From an uncultured Veillonella sp. (GTDB lineage Bacteria; Bacillota; Negativicutes; Veillonellales; Veillonellaceae), in NCBI RefSeq assembly GCF_934230905.1, contig NZ_CAKQFJ010000025.1, forward strand, positions 1 to 26,648: 26,648 bases of DNA, given 5' to 3'. The notes under the pieces are model-generated. The model saw only the letters and a list, made by a program, of their open reading frames with translations, ran no database searches and was not told where the DNA came from. Made by a program: the position numbers and the translations under genes. How positions within the stretch are numbered: the first letter of the stretch is position 1; every line of letters begins with the position of its first letter. Positions 1 to 6,252 of the stretch are shown here, in pieces.

Positions 1-72
1 CCAATTATCATTTTAATTAAAATACGTAGTAATGTACTAGGAATTCTATTATCAATATTTATTATCATATAA
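1..72 (+). CDS. C-terminal tail of an unidentified membrane protein (partial, 5' end outside window)
   Basis: Reading from base 1 in frame 1, the sequence stays open for 23 codons and ends in TAA at 70-72, directly before a hairpin terminator. The encoded tail is strongly hydrophobic, with two basic residues (IKIR) followed by a helix-like stretch ending LSIFIII, as in the last transmembrane segment of a permease. Too little is visible to name a family. A chance open frame of this length is possible in such AT-rich DNA, so the call rests on three things together: open frame, hydrophobic character, and a terminator immediately after the stop. It would converge on the permease gene at 137-1438. 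Confidence 0.45.
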   Translation, partial: PIIILIKIRSNVLGILLSIFIII

Positions 73-106
73 AAAAGAGGTCGAATCATTTGATTCGACC
101 TCTTTT
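73..106. terminator. Bidirectional rho-independent terminator
   Basis: A perfect 16-bp inverted repeat (AAAAGAGGTCGAATCA and its complement) with a 2-base centre. The A-run on one side and T-run on the other give a U-tract in either direction. It lies between the plus-strand frame ending at 72 and the minus-strand permease ending at 137, so it probably serves both. Confidence 0.9.
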
Positions 107-136
107 GTGCTATATAGTAGAGTAACCTTTTTCCTA

Positions 137-1438
137 TTATTTACCAGGGAAGAATGGCCATACTATTGGAATAATAAGCAAGCTTACTACGAAGCAAACT
201 AAAATCAATGGAACACCAGCCTTTACATAATCTGTAAATTTGTATTGGCCAGGACCAAGTACTAACGTATTTGGAGGTGTGCCTACAGGTGTACCAAAAG
301 CACAAGATGCAGCAACGCCGATAGCCATCAATACAGCATGAGGGTCAGCATGCATACCTTGAGCAATGGAGATACCAATAGGAGCCAATAATGCACAAGA
401 TGCAGTATTAGACATGAACTGAGTCATAACACAAGACAAAATAAATAATACTGCAGTTGCAAAATAAGGACTAGGATTATCCCCCATAACACTGATAACA
501 GCATTGGCAATCATTTTGCCTGCACCAGATTGATCAAGTGCAGTTGCCACTGGCATCATACCAGCAAATAAGAAAATTGTTACCCAGTCAATAGATGTGT
601 AAGCTTGTTTTTCATTCAAGCAACCAGTTAATACACAAAGCATTGCACCGATAACTGCAACCATGCTTAATGGTAAATCAATACCAAAATGTGATTTTAG
701 AGGATCCCCTAAAATCATAACAATAATAACACCTAAAAGAATAAGACCAGAGTATATTTGTTTCTTAGGATCGTTAGAAATATCTTCAGAAGCTACTTCT
801 TGTTCAACATCGCCAGCATCTGTAATCTCATGTTTAGGAAGTAAATGTTTACCAATCAACATCATAAATACAATAGTAGCGATAGTTAAAGGAATACCAA
901 TCCATGCAAATTCAAAGAAACCAAATGGTTGTTCACCAAATTTAGTTAATGTACCACTTACAATAATATTAGGAGGTGTACCAACCATTGTAATAATACC
1001 ACCTATACCTGCAGCAAATGCTAAAGGCATCAATTGGCGCGATGCAGGAATCTTAGCAACAGCACAAATGCCAACAACTACAGGAAGTAATGCAGCAGTT
1101 GTACCCGTGTTAGATAAGAATGCAGACATAGTGGCTGTAACAAGCATAATTGCAAGCATCAAACCATTTTCACTAGTACCTGCATGGGAAACTACGGTTT
1201 CACCAATTTTTTGGGCTAAACCTGTATAAAACAACGCAGCACCAACAACGAACATGCCGGCAAACAATACAACTGTACTATCAGATAAACCAGAGAATAC
1301 AACCTTAGGAGTAATAATCCCCATAAGACCAAGAGCAATAGCACCGCCTAAAGAAGTAATAGCTAAAGGAATAATTTCCGTAACAAATAAAACAGCCATG
1401 ACTGCAAGGACGATTAAGGTTTGTTCTGCAGCACCCAT
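137..1438 (-). CDS. SLC13/DASS-family anion (probably dicarboxylate) permease
   Basis: A 433-residue integral membrane protein with about eleven hydrophobic segments and the internal two-fold repeat of the divalent anion:sodium symporter family. Each half has an SNT motif (SNTGTTAALLPV near residue 110, SNTASCALLAPIG near residue 345) and a GTPPN motif (GTPPNIIVSG near 153, GTPPNTLVLGPG near 385). These form the sodium and substrate sites in characterised relatives. The acidic, polar stretch around residues 205-225 is a central cytoplasmic loop. The ATG start at 1438 has a GGGAG box about 10 bases upstream. Likely substrates are C4-dicarboxylates, tricarboxylates or sulfate; sequence alone does not decide. 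Its position after the succinate-decarboxylation operon favours a dicarboxylate, as an inference. It is 39 bp downstream of a small membrane protein gene and probably cotranscribed with it. Confidence 0.85.
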   Translation of the reverse strand: MGAAEQTLIVLAVMAVLFVTEIIPLAITSLGGAIALGLMGIITPKVVFSGLSDSTVVLFAGMFVVGAALFYTGLAQKIGETVVSHAGTSENGLMLAIMLVTATMSAFLSNTGTTAALLPVVVGICAVAKIPASRQLMPLAFAAGIGGIITMVGTPPNIIVSGTLTKFGEQPFGFFEFAWIGIPLTIATIVFMMLIGKHLLPKHEITDAGDVEQEVASEDISNDPKKQIYSGLILLGVIIVMILGDPLKSHFGIDLPLSMVAVIGAMLCVLTGCLNEKQAYTSIDWVTIFLFAGMMPVATALDQSGAGKMIANAVISVMGDNPSPYFATAVLFILSCVMTQFMSNTASCALLAPIGISIAQGMHADPHAVLMAIGVAASCAFGTPVGTPPNTLVLGPGQYKFTDYVKAGVPLILVCFVVSLLIIPIVWPFFPGK

Positions 1439-1477
1439 ACATCATCATCTCCCTTCAGAGAAATGCACTGATTGTAG

Positions 1478-1735
1478 TTATATAAGGTATACAATATAGC
1501 ACACAATGCTAATAGCACCTGCCATAATAAAAGTAACCCCATATCCCTCTTTAGTTTTAGGGTATCCAAAAAGTAATGTTTCACCTAAAAAACCTCGGCG
1601 ATTAAACCAAGAATATTTAGTTCTTCTTTGAAACCATTGTGATTTGCGTTCAACACCAAGAATCAGTGCAGCAATAAAAAAAACAATAAATGCCCACACA
1701 AAACAAATCAGTATTTTTAATTCTATTGATAACAA
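1478..1735 (-). CDS. Small two-helix membrane protein, unknown function
   Basis: About 85 residues, not recognised as a known family. There is one hydrophobic helix at the N-terminus (ILICFVWAFIVFFIAALIL) and a second at the C-terminus (ITFIMAGAISIVCYIVYLI-like). A strongly basic and aromatic loop joins them (KSQWFQRRTKYSWFNRR, then FLGETLLFGYPKT). I chose the TTG at 1733-1735 as start because AGAGGTGG (1741-1748) sits 5 bases before it. A longer in-frame GTG at 1742-1744 lies inside that ribosome binding site and would add three residues. The stop is 39 bp before the SLC13 permease, so it may be an accessory or assembly partner of that transporter; this is inference only. Confidence 0.7.
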   Translation of the reverse strand: MLSIELKILICFVWAFIVFFIAALILGVERKSQWFQRRTKYSWFNRRGFLGETLLFGYPKTKEGYGVTFIMAGAISIVCYIVYLI

Positions 1736-1831
1736 GATGACCACCTCTACTATATTAAAAGCACTAAAAGGTTATCTAGTGAAACTCTTGTTTCTCACAT
1801 AAACCGATCTGAAAAAGCATTTATTGCCAAT

Positions 1832-1869
1832 ATTCCTTTTCTAGTATGATACCATACTATTTAAGGAAT
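1832..1869. promoter_or_regulatory. 38-bp dyad, candidate operator or hairpin
   Basis: A two-part inverted repeat centred at 1850.5. The inner arms are TAGTATG (1842-1848) and CATACTA (1853-1859) around ATAC. The outer arms are ATTCCTT (1832-1838) and AAGGAAT (1863-1869). It lies in the 193-bp gap between mmdB and the small membrane protein gene, about 100 bp upstream of the latter. It could be a regulator site for the permease genes or part of the mmdB 3' end structure. No T-run follows on the minus strand. Confidence 0.4.
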
Positions 1870-1872
1870 TTT

Positions 1873-1917
1873 TTATTCACCAATAGGTGTACCTAAAAGG
1901 TACACCCTAGTGAATAA
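1873..1917 (-). terminator. Hairpin after mmdB (weak or non-canonical terminator)
   Basis: An outer stem TTATTCAC (1873-1880)/GTGAATAA (1910-1917) encloses a perfect 9-bp inner stem GGTGTACCT (1886-1894)/AGGTACACC (1898-1906). It begins 11 bases after the mmdB stop. In the direction of transcription it is followed by A-rich, not U-rich, sequence, so it may act as an RNA 3'-end stabiliser or partial attenuator more than a strict terminator. Confidence 0.5.
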
Positions 1918-1928
1918 TTATTAAACTA

Positions 1929-3047
1929 TTAGTGATTAGACAACATAGCAAGCATAGTACCTGCTGCTACTGCTGTACCAATAACGCCAGCTACATTTGG
2001 GCCCATAGCATGCATGAGCAAAAAGTTAGCCGGATTAGCTTTCGCACCTACTACTTGAGATACACGAGCTGCCATTGGAACTGCTGAAACACCAGCAGAA
2101 CCAATAAGTGGATTTGTTTTACCATCAACTAAGTACATTAATTTACCAAATAGTACACCACCGGCTGTACCACCAATAAATGCAACTAAACCTAAACCAA
2201 TGATTAGAATAGTTTCTGTACTTAAGAAATGTTCTGCACTCATAGTTAAACCAGTACCAGTTGCTAAGAAAATAGTAACAGTATTGATTAATGCATTTTG
2301 AGATGTATCAGACAAACGATCAGTTACGCCAGATTCACGGAATAAATTACCTAACATTAACATCCCTAAAAGAGAAGTAATAGAAGGTAACAACAAAGAA
2401 ATAAAGATTGTTGCTACGATAGGGAATACAATTCTTTCAAAACGTGTTACTTCGCGCAACTGTTCCATTACAACTTCACGTTCTTTTTGTGTAGTAAATA
2501 ATTTCATAACAGGTGGTTGAATCAACGGTACTAAAGACATATAAGAATATGCAGCAACCGCGATAGCACCTAACAAATGAGGAGCTAGCTTAGTAGCTAA
2601 GTAGATAGATGTAGGACCATCTGCACCACCGATAATACCGATAGCAGCCGCTTCTTGAGCCGTAAAGCCCAACATCATTGCACCACCTAATGCAACGAAA
2701 ACGCCAATCTGTGCAGCAGCACCTAACAACAATGTTTTAGGGTTAGCAATAAGCGGACCAAAGTCAGTCATTGCACCTACACCAAGGAAAATTAGAGGTG
2801 GGAAGATTTCTTGAGAGATACCCGCACTAATAAGCGCCATAACGCCTTCTTCAAAACCGTTACGAGGGATATTAGCAAGTACACAACCAAACGCAATCGG
2901 ACCCAACAATAATGGTTCAAACTCTCTAGCAAATGCTAAATACAATAGGAGCAAACCTACAAGAATCATAATAGCATTGCCTGTTGTAAATGCGATAAAT
3001 CCACTATCAGTTATAACAGATTGAATCGCAACAGCAAAAGCATCCAT
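1929..3047 (-). CDS. mmdB: Methylmalonyl-CoA decarboxylase beta subunit (Na+-translocating)
   Basis: This 372-residue membrane protein is the sodium channel and carboxybiotin-decarboxylating subunit of methylmalonyl-CoA decarboxylase. Release of CO2 from biotin is coupled here to Na+ export. It shows the family signature GGADGPT (Asp near residue 143, matching the essential Asp203 of Klebsiella oxaloacetate decarboxylase beta). It also has the Asn/Ser region NPLIGSAGVSAVPMAAR near residue 317, implicated in Na+ binding in OadB. It lacks roughly 60 N-terminal residues relative to the 433-residue OadB, as is usual for MmdB-type proteins. The ATG at 3047 follows AAGGGGAA. It is the last gene of the mmdADECB cluster, 73 bp after mmdC, with a GC-rich hairpin in that gap. 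Confidence 0.96.
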   Translation of the reverse strand: MDAFAVAIQSVITDSGFIAFTTGNAIMILVGLLLLYLAFAREFEPLLLGPIAFGCVLANIPRNGFEEGVMALISAGISQEIFPPLIFLGVGAMTDFGPLIANPKTLLLGAAAQIGVFVALGGAMMLGFTAQEAAAIGIIGGADGPTSIYLATKLAPHLLGAIAVAAYSYMSLVPLIQPPVMKLFTTQKEREVVMEQLREVTRFERIVFPIVATIFISLLLPSITSLLGMLMLGNLFRESGVTDRLSDTSQNALINTVTIFLATGTGLTMSAEHFLSTETILIIGLGLVAFIGGTAGGVLFGKLMYLVDGKTNPLIGSAGVSAVPMAARVSQVVGAKANPANFLLMHAMGPNVAGVIGTAVAAGTMLAMLSNH

Positions 3048-3081
3048 ATGCGTTCCCCTTTCACAAATATAGAGTTGTTAT

Positions 3082-3104
3082 ATGACGCGGCACAGCCGCG
3101 TCAT
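3082..3104 (-). promoter_or_regulatory. GC-rich intercistronic hairpin between mmdC and mmdB
   Basis: A perfect 10-bp stem, ATGACGCGGC/GCCGCGTCAT, with a 3-base loop. It starts 16 bases after the mmdC stop and ends about 34 bases before the mmdB start. No U-tract follows, so termination is unlikely. It is the most stable structure in the mmd cluster and a candidate RNA processing or stability element. Confidence 0.6.
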
Positions 3105-3120
3105 AAGGCAATACTTGGGA

Positions 3121-3504
3121 TTAGCCAAGAACAATCATGTCATCGCCAGTGGATACAGTTTGGTTTGCAGCAACGCGAACGTCTGCAACTACAGCATCAT
3201 GTGGAGCTGCGATTTCATTTTGCATTTTCATAGCTTCAAGAATCAACAAAGTTTCGCCTTTTTTAACTGCTTGGCCAGCGGATACTGCTACAGATAAGAT
3301 TTTACCAGGCATTGGAGCTTTTACAGTTTCAGCACCTGCTGGAACTGGAGCTGCAGCTGCTTTAGGAGCTGGAGCTGGTGCAGGAGCAGCTTTAGGAGCT
3401 GGAGCTGCAGCAGCTTTAGGAGCAGCTTTAGGAGCTGCTGCTTTTACTTCATTAACTTCTACATCATATGCTGTGCCATTTACTGTAACGTTGAATTTTT
3501 TCAT
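3121..3504 (-). CDS. mmdC: Methylmalonyl-CoA decarboxylase gamma subunit, biotin carrier protein
   Basis: A 127-residue biotin carrier that shuttles the carboxyl group between MmdA and MmdB. Residues 1-20 are a short beta-rich head. Residues about 21-59 are a flexible Ala/Pro/Lys linker built of repeated KAAP/APAP units. Residues 60-127 form the biotinyl domain with the EAMKM motif; Lys93 is the expected biotinylation site. The start is the ATG at 3502-3504, eight bases after GGAGGAA. An in-frame ATG eleven codons upstream would translate through the ribosome binding site and has no site of its own. A biotin carrier this short, with no attached transferase domain, fits a multi-subunit pump. 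The 96-bp gap to mmdE holds alternative base pairings that could mask the ribosome binding site. Confidence 0.96.
   Translation of the reverse strand: MKKFNVTVNGTAYDVEVNEVKAAAPKAAPKAAAAPAPKAAPAPAPAPKAAAAPVPAGAETVKAPMPGKILSVAVSAGQAVKKGETLLILEAMKMQNEIAAPHDAVVADVRVAANQTVSTGDDMIVLG
3349..3445 (-). repeat. Low-complexity Ala/Pro linker repeats within mmdC
   Basis: Tandem-like short units on the plus strand (TTTAGGAGC, GGAGCTGGAGCT, GCAGC) encode the Ala/Pro/Lys linker of the biotin carrier. The arrangement is imperfect. Such repeats can vary in length between strains by slippage in whole-codon steps. Confidence 0.7.
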
Positions 3505-3515
3505 TTTAAATTCCT

Positions 3516-3568
3516 CCAAATGTGTATATCTACACAATCAATTAATTTTATTTACACATATAATTTGG
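3516..3568 (-). promoter_or_regulatory. Alternative RNA pairings in the mmdC leader
   Basis: In the transcript, TACACA (complement of 3521-3526) can pair with either of two upstream TGTGTA copies (complements of 3531-3536 and 3553-3558). The near pairing gives a 6-bp hairpin with a 4-base loop just upstream of the ribosome binding site. The far pairing adds CCAAA/TTTGG (3564-3568 with 3516-3520) across a 5-base bulge and captures the first two G of the GGAGG box. The stems are AU-rich and modest. Confidence 0.35.
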
Positions 3569-3600
3569 ATAATCCTATTGATTACCTAAAAGCGTTAATC

Positions 3601-3768
3601 TTATCGATTACCGCGTAAGCGACCTTCCATTTTCCAATTATGACTTACAATTGGACGGATATGCGCGATTTGATCAGCGGAATAACCCATTGCCGCTAAT
3701 GCACCAACGATTACTGCTACTACATCTTTAGATGGAGCTTTACCGTTAGCTTTTTTAGCATTGCTCAT
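3601..3768 (-). CDS. mmdE: Methylmalonyl-CoA decarboxylase epsilon subunit
   Basis: A 55-codon gene: ATG at 3766-3768, TAA at 3601-3603, with AGGAGGC seven bases before the start. The product begins MSNAKKANGKAPSKD and continues as a version of the MmdD C-terminus, sharing the pattern AMGYS..QIA.IRP...W..EGRL.G. The length and position between mmdD and mmdC match the epsilon subunit described for Veillonella parvula, which is reported to stabilise the complex and is not needed for catalysis. It has no membrane segment, unlike MmdD. Its gene start lies 24 bases after the mmdD stop, so the two are probably translated together. Confidence 0.93.
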   Translation of the reverse strand: MSNAKKANGKAPSKDVVAVIVGALAAMGYSADQIAHIRPIVSHNWKMEGRLRGNR

Positions 3769-3792
3769 GACAAATGCCTCCTAAAATACTTA

Positions 3793-4137
3793 TTAACCTC
3801 TACCGCTTAAACGACCTTCCAAGCGCCATTTAGCACTGGTTGCTGTAGGTCGAATAGATGCAATTTGTTCAGATGAATACCCCATCGCCACAATGGCACC
3901 TACGATAGCTGCTACTACTTCATCCTCGTGTTGAGCAAATGCACTAGGTGCATCTACAGGAGTAGCCGCGGGAGTTGTAACAGAAGCACTTGCTGGTTCT
4001 TCTTTTTTCTTTTTCGTAGGGTCAATTAAATGAACAATGGTCATTAAAATACCTAAAAGAATCAACACAACAAATACAACTGTCATATTAATGGCCATAA
4101 TTAACCAGGGATTCGTAGTAACGGCTTGTCCTTCCAT
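3793..4137 (-). CDS. mmdD: Methylmalonyl-CoA decarboxylase delta subunit
   Basis: A 114-residue assembly subunit with three parts: an N-terminal membrane helix (about residues 11-38), a charged and Ala/Pro/Thr-rich linker (KKKKEEP, then residues 50-65), and a soluble C-terminal tail (about residues 75-114) that is nearly repeated in MmdE. In this family (compare OadG) the delta/gamma chain anchors the carboxyltransferase to the membrane beta subunit and aids assembly. The ATG at 4137 follows AAGGGGAA. It lies 73 bp after mmdA and 24 bp before mmdE. The tail ends EGRLSGRG where MmdE ends EGRLRGNR, consistent with duplication. Confidence 0.94.
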   Translation of the reverse strand: MEGQAVTTNPWLIMAINMTVVFVVLILLGILMTIVHLIDPTKKKKEEPASASVTTPAATPVDAPSAFAQHEDEVVAAIVGAIVAMGYSSEQIASIRPTATSAKWRLEGRLSGRG

Positions 4138-4182
4138 AATTATTCCCCTTTCTAAAAAATAAGTAAAGAAAGGTATCTCCCA

Positions 4183-4212
4183 AATTCGATGCTATGATTA
4201 CCGAATCGAATT
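4183..4212 (-). promoter_or_regulatory. Hairpin at the mmdA stop codon
   Basis: An 8-bp stem AATTCGAT (4183-4190)/ATCGAATT (4205-4212) with a 14-base loop. One arm overlaps the mmdA stop codon (4211-4213). No U-tract follows. It is a moderate structure in the mmdA-mmdD gap. Confidence 0.4.
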
Positions 4213-5740
4213 ATAATGGAATATTACCATGTTTCTTTGGAGCACGGTTTTCACGTTTGCTTGCAAGCATAGCTAACGCATTGATAACAGCTGGACGAGT
4301 TTGTTTTGGTTCAATTACAACATCTACGAAGCCACGTTCTGCAGCTTTATATGGAGTTGCAAATTCTTCTACGTATTTAGCTGTTTTAGCATCTTTATCT
4401 TCGTCTTTCTTAAAGATAATATTAGCCGCACCAGCAGGACCCATTACGGCAATTTCAGATGTTGGCCAAGCATATACTTGATCAGCACCCAAATCTTGGG
4501 AACACATAGCTAGGTAAGAACCACCATATGCTTTACGAGTGATAACAGTAATTTTTGGTACTGTTGCTTCAGAGTAAGCATATAACATCTTAGCACCATG
4601 ACGAATGATACCGCCCCATTCTTGATTTGTGCCAGGCAAGAAACCAGGAACGTCAACGAAGTTAACGATTGGAATATTGAAAGCATCACAGAAACGAATG
4701 AAACGAGAAGATTTATCAGATGCGTTAATATCCAAGCAACCAGCCATTACTTTAGGTTGGTTAGCAATAATACCAACGGATTGGCCATCAAAACGTGCAA
4801 AGCAAGTAATGATATTTGTAGCAAAGAAAGGTTGTACTTCATAGTACTCGCCATTATCTACAGTAGCTGCAATAACATCTTTCATGTCATATGGCATATT
4901 GCTGTTATCAGGCAACAAGCTGTTCAATTCTTCATCTTCACGAGTTGGATCATCACCTGTATCTACCAATGGAGCATCTTCCATATTATTAGAAGGTAAG
5001 AAACCTAGCAAGTAACGAATTTGAGCGATGCAATCATCTTCATCTTCAGCTGCAAAATGTGCAACACCAGATACAGAGTTATGTGCCATAGCACCGCCAA
5101 GATCTTCTGCTGTTACTTCTTCACCAGTTACAGATTTAATAACTGCAGGGCCAGTGATGAACATTTGAGAAGTATTTTTAACCATGTAGATAAAGTCAGT
5201 TAATGCTGGAGAATATACAGCACCACCTGCACAAGGTCCCATGATTACGGAAATTTGAGGAACAACACCAGATGCATTAGTATTTTCAAAGAAAATTTTA
5301 CCGTAACCAGCAAGAGCATCTACAGCTTCTTGAATACGAGCCCCGCCGGAATCATTGATACCAATAATAGGAGAACCCATTTTCATTGCTAAACGTTGTA
5401 CTTTAACAATTTTAGCAGCATGCATTTCACCAAGGGAACCACCTTCTACAGTGAAATCTTGTGCGAATGCATATACCAAGCGACCATCAATAGTACCATA
5501 ACCAGTAACTACACCTTCACCTGGTAATTCTTTTTTGTCTTGACCAAAATTAACACAGCGATGTTTTACAAATTGATCAAGTTCTACAAAAGAGTTATCA
5601 TCGAATAATTTAGCCAAACGTTCACGAGCAGTCATTTTACCTTGAGAATGTTGTTTCTCAACGCGTTTTTCACCGCCACCAGCTTTAACTTTTGCTAGTT
5701 TTTCGTGCAACAACTCAATTTTTTCTTGCACTGTTTGCAT
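4211..5740 (-). CDS. mmdA: Methylmalonyl-CoA decarboxylase alpha subunit (carboxyltransferase)
   Basis: A 509-residue cytoplasmic carboxyltransferase that moves the carboxyl group of (S)-methylmalonyl-CoA to biotin on MmdC, releasing propionyl-CoA. It has the two-lobed acyl-CoA carboxyltransferase fold of propionyl-CoA carboxylase beta chains. The N-lobe has GGARIQEAVDALAGYG and the oxyanion region GPCAGGAVYSPALTDF. The C-lobe has KAYGGSYLAM and PTSEIAVMGPAGA. Length is typical for the family. The ATG at 5740 follows TGGAGGTG. In another genome this sequence alone could be mistaken for a PCC/ACC beta subunit, but the mmdD-E-C-B neighbours settle it. It is preceded 38 bp upstream by the epimerase gene that supplies its substrate isomer. 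Confidence 0.97.
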   Translation of the reverse strand: MQTVQEKIELLHEKLAKVKAGGGEKRVEKQHSQGKMTARERLAKLFDDNSFVELDQFVKHRCVNFGQDKKELPGEGVVTGYGTIDGRLVYAFAQDFTVEGGSLGEMHAAKIVKVQRLAMKMGSPIIGINDSGGARIQEAVDALAGYGKIFFENTNASGVVPQISVIMGPCAGGAVYSPALTDFIYMVKNTSQMFITGPAVIKSVTGEEVTAEDLGGAMAHNSVSGVAHFAAEDEDDCIAQIRYLLGFLPSNNMEDAPLVDTGDDPTREDEELNSLLPDNSNMPYDMKDVIAATVDNGEYYEVQPFFATNIITCFARFDGQSVGIIANQPKVMAGCLDINASDKSSRFIRFCDAFNIPIVNFVDVPGFLPGTNQEWGGIIRHGAKMLYAYSEATVPKITVITRKAYGGSYLAMCSQDLGADQVYAWPTSEIAVMGPAGAANIIFKKDEDKDAKTAKYVEEFATPYKAAERGFVDVVIEPKQTRPAVINALAMLASKRENRAPKKHGNIPL

Positions 5741-5778
5741 GTCAGCACCTCCATAAAAAACTTATTATATTAAATATA

Positions 5779-6201
5779 TTATTTCATTCGTTGACAAAGT
5801 TCAAGTAATACGCCACCTGTTGCTTTAGGATGAACGAATGCAATAGAGGAACCGCCTGCACCATAACGAGGTTTTTCGTCAATCATACGAATACCTTTTG
5901 CCATAAGATCAGCAATAGCATTTTCAATATTATCTACACGTAATGCAACGTGTTGGATACCATCACGACCACCATTTTTTTCGATAAATTTACCGATAGG
6001 GCCATCTGGAGTAGTAGTTTCCAAGAATTCTAATTCAGCATCGCCGCATGGGAAGAAAGATACTTTTACTTTTTGTTCTTCTACTACTTCATCTTCTGGA
6101 AGATGTTGAATACCTAAAGCATTTTTATAAAAATCTTTAGTTGCTGCTAAATCATTAACACCAATACCGATGTGATCCACTTGTAATACTTTAAAAGCCA
6201 T
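5779..6201 (-). CDS. mce: Methylmalonyl-CoA epimerase
   Basis: A 140-residue vicinal-oxygen-chelate protein that interconverts (R)- and (S)-methylmalonyl-CoA, linking the mutase product to the decarboxylase substrate. Two beta-alpha-beta-beta-beta modules are visible. Metal ligands are expected at the His of VDHIGIGV (near residue 10), the His of IQHVALRV (near residue 85) and the Glu of LLELCQ at the C-terminus. Length is normal. The ATG at 6201 follows AAGGAGAT. It sits between meaB (51 bp upstream) and mmdA (38 bp downstream), in metabolic order. Confidence 0.95.
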   Translation of the reverse strand: MAFKVLQVDHIGIGVNDLAATKDFYKNALGIQHLPEDEVVEEQKVKVSFFPCGDAELEFLETTTPDGPIGKFIEKNGGRDGIQHVALRVDNIENAIADLMAKGIRMIDEKPRYGAGGSSIAFVHPKATGGVLLELCQRMK

Positions 6202-6252
6202 TTCGATTATCTCCTTTATAAGGCTAAATCTCTAATGCTAAATAGTCGCCGT

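Noticed and set aside
663..1229. Plus-strand open frame of 188 codons
   Set aside because: It lies entirely antisense to the SLC13 permease, has no family resemblance, and no ribosome binding site decides a start.
3505..3537. Longer mmdC start with eleven extra codons
   Set aside because: The extra codons cover the GGAGGAA ribosome binding site of the ATG at 3504, and no site precedes the longer start.
3137..3589. Plus-strand open frame of 150 codons rich in Gly/Ala
   Set aside because: It is the mirror of the Ala/Pro linker repeats of mmdC; the composition is explained by the repeat on the real strand.
4211..5740. mmdA as a propionyl-CoA or acetyl-CoA carboxylase beta chain
   Set aside because: The families are alike in sequence, but the adjacent mmdD, E, C and B genes and the absence of a biotin carboxylase gene fit the decarboxylase.
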